From Kiritimatiellia bacterium (GTDB lineage: Bacteria > Verrucomicrobiota > Kiritimatiellia > RFP12 > UBA1067), in contig JAFRBA010000265.1 of the NCBI GenBank assembly GCA_017405115.1, positions 1 to 13,814 on the forward strand: a DNA stretch of 13,814 nt. Direction: 5' to 3'. Both the position numbers and the translations under genes were made by a program. Positions 7,483-13,768 of the stretch are shown here, piece by piece. Position 1 is the first letter of the stretch, and each line of letters begins with the position of its first letter. The notes under the pieces were generated by a model. That model worked only from the letters and a program-made list of their open reading frames with translations. It made no database searches and was not told where the DNA came from.

Positions 7483-10287
7483 CTATCTGAAATTGAACGG
7501 CAGAACTTGGGCCGCAAGCTCAAGCGGCGACAGTTTGGTCGAGGTTGGTTTGACTTGCGCACGCAATGCTTCAATTCGTTCCGCACCGATGCTCGGCAAG
7601 AGATTCTCGACCTCGTCAACCTTCTGCAAGTACTCCTCCTTGTCAAATCCGCCGTGGCCGAGGCGGGCTGCGCCAATCACAACGGCAATTGCCTGAAGCG
7701 TTGGGCCGCCGCCAAGGCAAAGCTCGTAGCCACGCTTGAGCCAGTCGGCACACGCCGGATCACCGTCGGATAGCAACAATGCGCGGTAGAACGCAATCAA
7801 CTCCCATGGATGGCCGTCTTCGCTCCACTGCCATTTTGCAGAATCAGCGAGATAAGTCGACCGAATCGGGTTATCGGCGGGAAGCGTCACGAGATAGCGT
7901 AACAAGATCGCATGGGCATACTTTGAGTCGGGCTCATCTTCCCCAACGGCGGCGAATTGATGCGCCATGTCGATCATCGTCTCTTCGTTCCACTCGCCAC
8001 CGTATAGATACAGGGACATCAAGCGTTCAAGGTCAGGGGAATTGGCATCCATCGCCGCGATGACGGCATACGCACACGTCTGGTCGAAATCGCGCTGCCA
8101 GTCGGCGCTCAGGAGCCTGAACTCATCCATCGCCTTCAGAAAATACTCAAGCGCCTTCTCGTTGTCGCCAAGAAACGCGGCATGCTGGCCAAGCGAGGAA
8201 AGGACCTGGGCGTGGTACCGCAGCCCCGGCACGGCGACACGTTCGCGCTCCCATGGCTTGAGAATGTCTCTCGCGACACCAAACTCGAAGGCGTCCGTCT
8301 TCTCAACCGCGAGGTGCAGCGCCGCAAAGCACGTCAGCGGCGCGTCTTCGTCCTTGAGGCGTTCGCAAAGTTCGACAAACTCGCGCTCGTGCAACTCCGC
8401 GCCGAACCTCGTCCCGCCAAGATGGTTGGATTCCGCAAGCTGCGCGGTGAGCCACAGCAGCCTCAGACGCGGCGGCAGCTGCGCGGCATCCGGTTCGTAT
8501 TCCTTGAGCCAGGCTATCTGCGGCTTGAGAACAAACATCCGTATCGCCTTGGAGTCCAGATGCGCCATCACGTAATCGAGATACCGCCTCCACAGTGCGA
8601 CGTCTTTCCGCGCCTCTTCGCCGAAAGTCCGCAGCAGCGCACCGATCAGCGATCCAACTGCCTGCGCGTCGCGGCTCCGGACCAGGACATTCCAGTCGTC
8701 GACCGGAAGCGCCCCTCCCTGATGCACAAGATCAAGGCAACGGCGGAATGTCTGCACGACATCCGCATCGGAAGAAACAAGGCAAGGGCCGTCCCATCCA
8801 AATTCACCAAGGACGGCCTTGACATCCTTGGAACACCCGCGCGAAAAGGCGACAAGATCTGCATACCCGTTGTAGGGGTTCTCTGTCTTGGCGATGAACT
8901 TTGCACCAAGGCGTATTTCTTTTGTCTTCGCAGGATTGCACAAAGAAAGATGGTACATCGCATCATCGGCTGTCTTGTCGAGCAAGTCGGCACTTCGCGA
9001 GTCAGCCGCGCCTCGTTGCTCAACGCACAGGTTAACTTCCGTCTTTCCGTCGACAGGCAGAAAGCGAAGAACGATATCCAGCAACGTCTCGATGCATGAA
9101 AACCAAAGTTGCCGGTTTGTTGGATATAGCCCTCCCACTGGAATCCCGATTACGCCGCATCCCGACTTAACAAGATTCTCACCGGCGGAAACGAGCGCCT
9201 TAAGCGGTTGGTTCACAGCATGCCAGCCACTCTGCAATTTTGGGAGGCCTGCATAGTCTGGCACAAGCACAAACACGTAATAACCAGCACCCTTCTTGGA
9301 ATCAAATGCGTCATTGCCAAACAAGCTGCCTGTTTCATCGGACACAATCGTCCAGCGGCGCGCGGGCTTCAAGTTGAGAATCGAGTTTGGATGTATGCCA
9401 GACGCCTTGACATCAATGGGAGCCGCAGCCGTCTTGAATTGCGGTGTCTTGGCCGTCTTTGCCGACTTCTGGCCTTGCGTATTTCCCGCAGCGCGCTTGG
9501 TGGACATCGTCTTCTTAAACGCCCTGGCCTCCCGCCAACGCATTGTAGCAGCACGCCCACGCTCAAACGACTGGAGAATCTTGTCGCGCTGGCAATCGGG
9601 TATCCCAGCCCTGTCCATCTGCTCCGACAGAATTCTCTCTCCGTTCCTCAGGCTACCCGCCTGATACGCATAATCTCGAAATTCATGATAAAGTCTGCCA
9701 TTGGCTTCGGCCATTCGAACCAACGCCTCGTCTGTTGGATATTTCCTCAGAAAAACTTCTTTGGCGTTGGCAAGCTCTTCTGGCGCAGGAGGATTCCACC
9801 CAGCAAACTTCTCAATCTCATTGAGTGCCCATGCCTTTGCCGGCGCGAGCGGTGGATATGGCTCCCACTGCCCATCAATTTCCTTAATTGCATTTTGTCC
9901 ATGCGGCGTCTGATGCGAAGCCGTCTTCGGTTTCCCGCCTCCGCCCAACGCCGCATCGAATGCCTGCGCCACGCGACAGAACACAGAACCCCTGTCTGGA
10001 CCCGATAAGACTTCGTCGGCCAATGCAAGTGAACGCTTCTTAAGGTCGTCGAAGGCCAGGCCTCCGCGCTGTACCCCGGAGCGGGCGAGAGATTCCGCCG
10101 CGCGGCACAGTTCTTCGCACCGCTCAAACCACTCATCGCCCTCCCGCATTGTCGCGTTTTCGGTCTGGCAAGGCATCTTGCCCTTCCTGTTGCGGACAAG
10201 CCACAGGCAATACTCGCGCAACGCAGGCGAATCGGCCTTTGGCTGAGCTGGCGAAAAATATTCGTCAAACGCCTTCAGTATGTCCAT
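7483..10287 (-). CDS. DUF3800-like core with helical-repeat C-terminus, 934 aa
   Basis: This is the first gene of the three-gene operon. ATG at 10287-10285 follows GGGAG at about 9 nt; upstream in-frame codons lack support. Residues 1-260 look helical, and 260-300 form a Lys/Ala/Thr-rich linker. Residues 311-495 resemble DUF3800, an RNase H-like fold: a strand followed by SDETG (D317, E318), then VNLCVEQRG (E423), then NPYNGYADLVAF (D477). These give the spaced acidic residues expected of a metal-dependent nuclease site. Residues about 560-910 are helical pairs reminiscent of TPR repeats (for example 685-725), a usual protein-binding or sensing platform. No signal peptide or membrane segment is seen. 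I infer a cytoplasmic nuclease or sensor subunit of a helicase-PLD system. The DUF3800 call rests on motifs by eye, and the catalytic set could be degenerate. Confidence 0.82.
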   Translation of the reverse strand: MDILKAFDEYFSPAQPKADSPALREYCLWLVRNRKGKMPCQTENATMREGDEWFERCEELCRAAESLARSGVQRGGLAFDDLKKRSLALADEVLSGPDRGSVFCRVAQAFDAALGGGGKPKTASHQTPHGQNAIKEIDGQWEPYPPLAPAKAWALNEIEKFAGWNPPAPEELANAKEVFLRKYPTDEALVRMAEANGRLYHEFRDYAYQAGSLRNGERILSEQMDRAGIPDCQRDKILQSFERGRAATMRWREARAFKKTMSTKRAAGNTQGQKSAKTAKTPQFKTAAAPIDVKASGIHPNSILNLKPARRWTIVSDETGSLFGNDAFDSKKGAGYYVFVLVPDYAGLPKLQSGWHAVNQPLKALVSAGENLVKSGCGVIGIPVGGLYPTNRQLWFSCIETLLDIVLRFLPVDGKTEVNLCVEQRGAADSRSADLLDKTADDAMYHLSLCNPAKTKEIRLGAKFIAKTENPYNGYADLVAFSRGCSKDVKAVLGEFGWDGPCLVSSDADVVQTFRRCLDLVHQGGALPVDDWNVLVRSRDAQAVGSLIGALLRTFGEEARKDVALWRRYLDYVMAHLDSKAIRMFVLKPQIAWLKEYEPDAAQLPPRLRLLWLTAQLAESNHLGGTRFGAELHEREFVELCERLKDEDAPLTCFAALHLAVEKTDAFEFGVARDILKPWERERVAVPGLRYHAQVLSSLGQHAAFLGDNEKALEYFLKAMDEFRLLSADWQRDFDQTCAYAVIAAMDANSPDLERLMSLYLYGGEWNEETMIDMAHQFAAVGEDEPDSKYAHAILLRYLVTLPADNPIRSTYLADSAKWQWSEDGHPWELIAFYRALLLSDGDPACADWLKRGYELCLGGGPTLQAIAVVIGAARLGHGGFDKEEYLQKVDEVENLLPSIGAERIEALRAQVKPTSTKLSPLELAAQVLPFNFR

Positions 10288-10300
10288 TATGGCAAGCTCC

Positions 10301-10313
10301 CTTGTTGAACAAG
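10301..10313. promoter_or_regulatory. Perfect palindrome beside the operon ribosome site
   Basis: CTTGTT-g-AACAAG is an exact 13-nt palindrome (6-bp arms) abutting the GGGAG Shine-Dalgarno of the first operon gene. It could be an operator half-site pair, or a short RNA stem limiting ribosome access. Confidence 0.35.
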
Positions 10314-10320
10314 AATTACC

Positions 10321-10340
10321 TGCCCACATCTTTGCGGGCA
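10321..10340 (-). promoter_or_regulatory. 5'-UTR stem-loop of the three-gene operon
   Basis: On the minus strand TGCCCGC and GTGGGCA pair over 7 bp (one G-U wobble) around a 6-nt loop. The structure lies between the -10 box and the start codon, so it should be in the mRNA leader. No T-run follows. A role in mRNA stability or regulation is inference. Confidence 0.4.
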
Positions 10341-10347
10341 CGAACAT

Positions 10348-10356
10348 ATTATACCA
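10348..10356 (-). promoter_or_regulatory. Extended -10 promoter of the three-gene operon
   Basis: TGgTATAAT on the minus strand is a perfect extended -10 (TG-N-TATAAT), 60 nt upstream of the start codon at 10287. No convincing TTGACA is found 16-18 nt further upstream, as expected when an extended -10 carries recognition. This differs from the GGAAAA-N16-TTATAC elements of the flanking units, so the operon appears to be under housekeeping-type control. Confidence 0.55.
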
Positions 10357-10445
10357 TAATCATTCCCTCCTCGGCGGTCATTGACATCTGGTAATTCGCG
10401 GGCGCCGCCACATCACAGTTCCGAATATGGCATGCCCTTCGCCGT

Positions 10446-10634
10446 CTATCTTATGATTCCATCCCAGTAAATAGGCGATCCTGAGCGGCGCTCCACCCTC
10501 GCCCGCCCCAAGGTCAGGATCCTTACCTGCACATCCAGCAGCAACATCCACAAGTTCACAAGCTCGGAGCTCCAAGAAAACGTACACTTGGCCTCTGAAC
10601 CAATTCCACGCATTCCCTTAGGCGAAATCTGCAT
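10446..10634 (-). CDS. Small protein, 62 aa, C-terminal PIYWDGIIR
   Basis: ATG at 10634-10632 is preceded by GGAG at 5 nt (AAAAGGAGTTGATATG), which fixes the start; a longer frame to 10745 runs through the upstream gene and is not supported. It shares the layout of the 64-aa protein at 424-618: MQ start, MR, AKC, a hydrophobic Trp/Leu/Asp segment (near 28-42), VR, TxG, RV, and the ending PIYWDGIIR. About 40% of 55 aligned residues are identical. It follows the Gre-like gene by 73 nt. A TTATAC at 10657-10652 lies just upstream without a GGAAA box 16 nt away, so it may or may not have its own promoter. The function is unknown. The conserved short C-terminus is the part most likely to be functional. 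Confidence 0.72.
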   Translation of the reverse strand: MQISPKGMRGIGSEAKCTFSWSSELVNLWMLLLDVQVRILTLGRARVERRSGSPIYWDGIIR

Positions 10635-10664
10635 ATCAACTCCTTTTCTTTGTATAAATAAAGT

Positions 10665-10689
10665 GGAACAAGGGAGATCAGCGCCTTGA
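10665..10689. repeat. 25-bp exact repeat, spacer copy
   Basis: These 25 bases are identical to 13197-13221 and same-oriented, and the match ends abruptly on both sides. Here the repeat is in the spacer between the Gre-like gene and the 62-aa gene. At the other site it is inside the 155-aa membrane protein gene (codons for KALISLVP). Confidence 0.7.
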
Positions 10690-10707
10690 TGCAATTTCCG
10701 AAGTTTT

Positions 10708-11175
10708 CTATGCCACCTTGCGTACGACATAGTCAATACGTCCATTCACTGTAAACACGTCGTTCTCGCCTCGTCCAAAAGCCGCCTGAGCGATCGGCGA
10801 CTCGGGCGAAATGAGCGTCACCGTACCTTCTGACGTCTCGCATTCAAAGCCACCGCCGCCATGGCAGATAAAGCATCTTACGCGAAACGCGCCGTAAAGG
10901 GCTTCGGCCTCGAAATACGCTCCGATCTGGACGAATCCCTTGGTGCCGGCACCAATGGCCCTGAATGCCGCGTGGCTGCGCTCAAGCTCTTCCAGCAGCG
11001 CTGCCTGTCCGGTCGCAAGCCACCCGGTCTCCTCCCGGCTGGTGTCATAACGGCTCTCGATCCTTCCCGGAGCGTCACGCGTCATCTCCTGTGTCGTGCG
11101 AACACTCTTGCGAATCTCCTCGATGTGCCGTGTGAAAGCGACATCTATTTCCTGCATTATCTGACCCTTATTCAT
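10708..11175 (-). CDS. GreA/GreB-family-like protein, 155 aa
   Basis: The C-terminal half carries the FKBP-like Gre signature: a strand pair, then TLISPESPIAQAAFGR (120-135), then NDVFTVNGRIDYVV (138-151). This corresponds to the SPxSPxGxALxGxxxGD region of GreA/GreB. The N-terminal half is a helical hairpin with SRYDTSREETGWLATGQAALLEELE (41-65), a pattern seen in short Gre-like proteins. True Gre factors rescue backtracked RNA polymerase through the secondary channel. Here the acidic tip of the coiled coil is not clearly conserved, so cleavage stimulation is uncertain. There is an added CFICHGGGG-FEC insertion (101-111) with three Cys. ATG 11175 was chosen for its GGGGGAG at 6 nt; the gene starts 16 nt after the radical SAM stop and so is in its operon. 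It may modulate transcription during stress. Confidence 0.82.
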   Translation of the reverse strand: MNKGQIMQEIDVAFTRHIEEIRKSVRTTQEMTRDAPGRIESRYDTSREETGWLATGQAALLEELERSHAAFRAIGAGTKGFVQIGAYFEAEALYGAFRVRCFICHGGGGFECETSEGTVTLISPESPIAQAAFGRGENDVFTVNGRIDYVVRKVA

Positions 11176-11191
11176 GTTGTCTCCCCCTTCT

Positions 11192-12169
11192 TTAAGCCGC
11201 AATGCGCTTGGCCCTAACCTGCCTTATGATGTCATCCCCCTCTTTCAGAACATCTTCGAGCGAACGTCCCGACATCGCAATCGAAACCGATGAGAAGAAG
11301 CAGGGATGATAATGTGTCCCTCCGGTAAAAGAGTCCCCTCGCGTCGCCTCGCAGAGCCCGCAGCCAAGAGCGCATGCGCAGCGAGAAACCTCCAGAACGA
11401 GTCCATCCTCCGACCGCCAGTATTCCGTCCGAAGCGTCTTGCCATCCTCGGAGAATCCCGCGACGGTGAAGAGTCCGCCAAGAGCTTCCGCCGGGATCCC
11501 CTTCATCGGCCAGCATGAAGAATCCCTGGTCTCGAGAAGCTCAACGAACTTGACGGCGGAGGCGCCTACCTCACGTGCATACCCAAGAATCGCAGGAAGC
11601 GCATTCTCGTCCTTGACAAGGCCGTCCGTGATCACGGCATTCAGCTTGAGGCGAACCGATCCTGACGACATCCGTCGAAGCACGAGCTTGAGTTCCTCGG
11701 CCGTGCGGGACGTCTGGCCTGTGATTTGCCGGTATGCCACCGTGCGCGGATCGTGAATCGACACGTGCACCTTGGCCGAATGGCAGCGCTCCAATGCCTC
11801 TATCACCATTTCGTCCATCAACACGGCATTTGTGATCACCGTCACAACCGGCTGCACGTTCCAAGACGCAATCTCGTTGAGAGCCTTTACAAGGACGCCC
11901 TTGTTCAGGAGCGGCTCACCGCCCGTGAACGTGATCTCGCGACGCCCCTGCCTCTTCAAGGCATGCAAAAGGGCCAGCAGGCCGTCCCACTCGGCCGCAG
12001 GAGCCTGGCATCCGCCTTCCTCATGGCAGAAAAAGCAGTGATAATTGCACTTTGTCGTGAGGCGGATCCGCGCTTCACGGTTGGCGTATCGGCTACAACT
12101 CATGCAGGCGGAATATTCCGTCTGGGGCACCGCAGGGATTTTCGACATGCTGTTTTCCGTGTTCATCAT
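11192..12169 (-). CDS. MoaA-like radical SAM enzyme, 325 aa
   Basis: The radical SAM cluster motif is CNYHCFFC (C41, C45, C48), followed by the SAM-binding TGGEP (82-86) and a full partial-TIM-barrel pattern through about residue 230. The C-terminus has five more cysteines (C264, C266, C270, C273, C290) in CACALGCGLC...HYHPC, like the auxiliary Fe-S site of MoaA; there are also C22 and C25 before the barrel. ATG 12169 follows GGAGG at 10 nt; a GTG reading from 12295 would run through the promoter. It is the first gene of a unit with the Gre-like and 62-aa genes, behind promoter 12193-12220. No other molybdopterin genes are present, so a true GTP 3',8-cyclase is unlikely. Peptide, nucleotide or RNA modification are alternatives. 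The HEEGG after the motif also differs from viperin-type enzymes. Confidence 0.9.
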   Translation of the reverse strand: MMNTENSMSKIPAVPQTEYSACMSCSRYANREARIRLTTKCNYHCFFCHEEGGCQAPAAEWDGLLALLHALKRQGRREITFTGGEPLLNKGVLVKALNEIASWNVQPVVTVITNAVLMDEMVIEALERCHSAKVHVSIHDPRTVAYRQITGQTSRTAEELKLVLRRMSSGSVRLKLNAVITDGLVKDENALPAILGYAREVGASAVKFVELLETRDSSCWPMKGIPAEALGGLFTVAGFSEDGKTLRTEYWRSEDGLVLEVSRCACALGCGLCEATRGDSFTGGTHYHPCFFSSVSIAMSGRSLEDVLKEGDDIIRQVRAKRIAA

Positions 12170-12192
12170 ACCGCTGTTTCCTCCTCTGTCTT

Positions 12193-12220
12193 GTATAAGG
12201 AACCGACAGAGCGTTTTTCC
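12193..12220 (-). promoter_or_regulatory. Promoter-like element, GGAAAA-N16-TTATAC (copy 3)
   Basis: GGAAAA (12220-12215), a 16-nt spacer and TTATAC (12198-12193) on the minus strand lie 23 nt upstream of the radical SAM start. Unlike copies 1 and 2, the spacer sequence is unrelated to theirs, so conservation is limited to the boxes (TTATAC is preceded by C in all). That pattern points to protein recognition rather than recent duplication. Confidence 0.6.
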
Positions 12221-12308
12221 GGCATTCTCCCCGCAAATAACAGAATCGACGCCAACTCCTGAAATCATTTTTGTTCTTTTGGGTTTTTCGCGCACATGTC
12301 TTGAGATT

Positions 12309-13019
12309 TTAGCGTTTCAGTCGCCTGCGAATCTCGTTTTCCCTCCGGAAAATCTCCTGTCCGCCGCCGAAATCCGAAGCGGCGGCGTCTAGGCTACTGT
12401 CGGCAAGGTCGAGGAGGCGCTGCTTCGAGATTGTCTTGTCCTTGATATCCCTCCTGCCGAATCCCCTGCAGGCGACAACTTCCCGAACGGGAGCCAAAAT
12501 GTCGCCGTCACCGCTTCGCAGATTCTGCAGATACGCTCGAGCCCACTCCCTGCCATATCCCCACCAGTCGAACTGGCGAAGAATGTAATCGCGCCTGTCC
12601 TCGCTCCAGTCCGACATCGCCAGCGCGGCCATCGGCCGGAACACGACGTCGGCGACCAGCTTCCCGATTTCCGACAGACTCCCGTCGAACTCCTTCCTGT
12701 ATGTCCCGGTGCTGCCGAAGCGATCCGACATCTTCCTGCCAAGGAGATGCGCAGAGCACCCCACCCCGAAAGCAGCTGCCGCCGCTGCGCCGACGGCCCA
12801 TCCAACCGGGCCGGAGGAGGCATAAACCGTGATTCCCAGTATCTTGATGACAGTTGCGGGGGCTGCGACATGCGCTGCGATCAGCGCCGCGATCGCCGCA
12901 CACGCTCCGCCCGTCGCCGCCGGCTTCCCGACTTTGTCGAAGAAATCAGATGGCACACCCAGTCGGAGGGAGAACTTCTCCCTGTCCGCCACGACATTTT
13001 CAAACGAATTAGATGTCAT
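12309..13019 (-). CDS. Gly/Ala-rich membrane protein with possible TerB-like domain, 236 aa
   Basis: Residues 33-93 form two hydrophobic, glycine-zipper-like segments (GGACAAIAALIAAHV, then GPVGWAVGAAAAAAFGVG) that should span or insert in the membrane. Residues about 115-165 form an acidic helical bundle (VFRPMAALAMSDWSEDRRDYIL) that resembles the calcium-binding-like turn of TerB-type domains found in envelope-stress and conflict-associated proteins. That resemblance is by eye only. The tail (170-236) is charged. ATG 13019 has AGGGGG at about 6 nt, and the gene begins 31 nt after the stop of the 155-aa membrane gene, so they form one unit. The function is unknown; a membrane-tethered stress component is plausible. 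Confidence 0.8.
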   Translation of the reverse strand: MTSNSFENVVADREKFSLRLGVPSDFFDKVGKPAATGGACAAIAALIAAHVAAPATVIKILGITVYASSGPVGWAVGAAAAAAFGVGCSAHLLGRKMSDRFGSTGTYRKEFDGSLSEIGKLVADVVFRPMAALAMSDWSEDRRDYILRQFDWWGYGREWARAYLQNLRSGDGDILAPVREVVACRGFGRRDIKDKTISKQRLLDLADSSLDAAASDFGGGQEIFRRENEIRRRLKR

Positions 13020-13050
13020 TACACACCCCCTTTTGCCAGGCCCGCCGTCT

Positions 13051-13518
13051 TCACCGCTCGGACGCCGTTGAGAAATTGAAATGCCTTGCCGCGGTGGGCC
13101 TCACCATCTCGAAGACATCCTTGGCCAGCCCGACGCCGACGAGAACCATCAGCAGGATTGGAGTTAGCACTCCGGCTAGAAGGCCCCCGACGAAGGGAAC
13201 AAGGGAGATCAGCGCCTTGAGGATGAGCAAGACGAGAATCGCGCAGGCCACGTTCGGGAACCTGCGACAGACCTCGCCCAGGGCCTTTATCGTGAAGTCC
13301 AGGGCGATCTTGCCTATGCGGATCACCCTGCCGCCGACGTAGGCCGTCTTCTTCGCGAGCTCGCGCAGCACGCGTTTGACCTTTGCGCTGCAGTCAAGGT
13401 TGTCGATGAACTTTTCGTAGGCGCTCGACTCCCGGCACTCGGCATCAAGGGAAACCAAGCGCTCCCTTGCGTCATTCGTCATCATATCCTGTATCGTCTC
13501 GTTGATTGTTTTGTTCAT
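13051..13518 (-). CDS. Two-helix membrane protein, 155 aa
   Basis: ATG at 13518-13516 is preceded by AAAAAGGAAC at about 7 nt. Residues 1-85 are charged and helical, with a conserved-looking stretch (LRELAKKTAYVGGRVIRIGKI, split here near 51-71). Residues 89-107 and 109-131 are two hydrophobic segments joined by a Pro-Phe turn, giving a membrane hairpin, followed by a short polar tail. It has no signal peptide. It is the first gene of a two-gene unit with the 236-aa protein and lies behind the promoter variant at 13550-13577. Codons for KALISLVP contain the 25-bp block repeated at 10665-10689. I do not recognise a named family. Helix-hairpin proteins next to TerB-like proteins suggest a role at the inner membrane. 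Confidence 0.83.
   Translation of the reverse strand: MNKTINETIQDMMTNDARERLVSLDAECRESSAYEKFIDNLDCSAKVKRVLRELAKKTAYVGGRVIRIGKIALDFTIKALGEVCRRFPNVACAILVLLILKALISLVPFVGGLLAGVLTPILLMVLVGVGLAKDVFEMVRPTAARHFNFSTASER
13197..13221. repeat. 25-bp exact repeat, coding copy
   Basis: Same-oriented partner of 10665-10689. Because this copy is in a continuous reading frame it is probably the original, and the spacer copy the derived fragment. Confidence 0.7.
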
Positions 13519-13549
13519 GGTCTTGTTCCTTTTTTGCTTTCGCTACAAG

Positions 13550-13577
13550 GAATAAGCTCCAGCCACAGTCGATTTCC
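13550..13577 (-). promoter_or_regulatory. Promoter-like element, GGAAAT-N16-TTATTC (variant copy)
   Basis: GGAAAT (13577-13572), a 16-nt spacer and TTATTC (13555-13550) lie 31 nt upstream of the 155-aa gene. Each box differs from the other three copies by one base; spacing and the C before TTAT are kept. Confidence 0.5.
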
Positions 13578-13636
13578 AAAAGAAAGAACAAAATTTTTCA
13601 CCTTGGATTCCGGAACCCGTCCAGGGCACGGAATTC

Positions 13637-13768
13637 GGGCCGCCCGGAGGTCGGCCCCTACCGGCGCAATCACCGAACCCGACAACTGGGACAACGGGCA
13701 TCTTGCCCGTTGGTATTTTTTAACGCAGAGAGACGTGGTAGGGCGGGGCGTCCCGACCCGCTGCGCAG
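13637..13768. repeat. GC-rich palindromic intergenic block
   Basis: Between the promoter at 13577 and the window end there is no gene. GGGCCG (13637-13642) pairs with CGGCCC (13652-13657), and a second GC-rich stretch (13739-13763) has short inverted pieces around CGTCCCG. Both resemble the interspersed GC-rich palindromes common between genes in PVC-group genomes. They interleave with the two hairpin repeats listed separately. Confidence 0.4.
13685..13732 (+). repeat. Palindromic repeat, copy 1 (hairpin plus T-run)
   Basis: This copy contains CAACGGGCA and TGCCCGTTG, a perfect 9-bp stem with a 3-nt loop, followed on the plus strand by GTATTTTTT and ending CGCAGAGA. It is nearly identical to 13769-13814 apart from one base after the stem and a two-base difference in and after the T-run. 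The structure looks like an intrinsic terminator for plus-strand transcripts, but no plus-strand gene precedes it, so a mobile palindromic (REP/MITE-like) element is equally likely. Confidence 0.75.

Noticed and set aside
8182..9099. 305-aa plus-strand ORF, the longest antisense frame
   Set aside because: It lies opposite the DUF3800-like core; the Arg-rich translation is typical of the complement of GC-rich coding DNA.
1467..10287. Assigning the operon to DISARM or Dpd
   Set aside because: Only the general helicase plus PLD theme is shared; no DUF1998 protein, methyltransferase or deazapurine-synthesis gene is present in the window.
11192..12169. Radical SAM enzyme as a prokaryotic viperin
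   Set aside because: The sequence after the cluster motif and the C-terminal cysteine set look like MoaA, not viperin. The call was left at MoaA-like.
11192..12295. Longer radical SAM start at GTG 12295
   Set aside because: It lacks a ribosome site and would translate the promoter element at 12193-12220; ATG 12169 has GGAGG.
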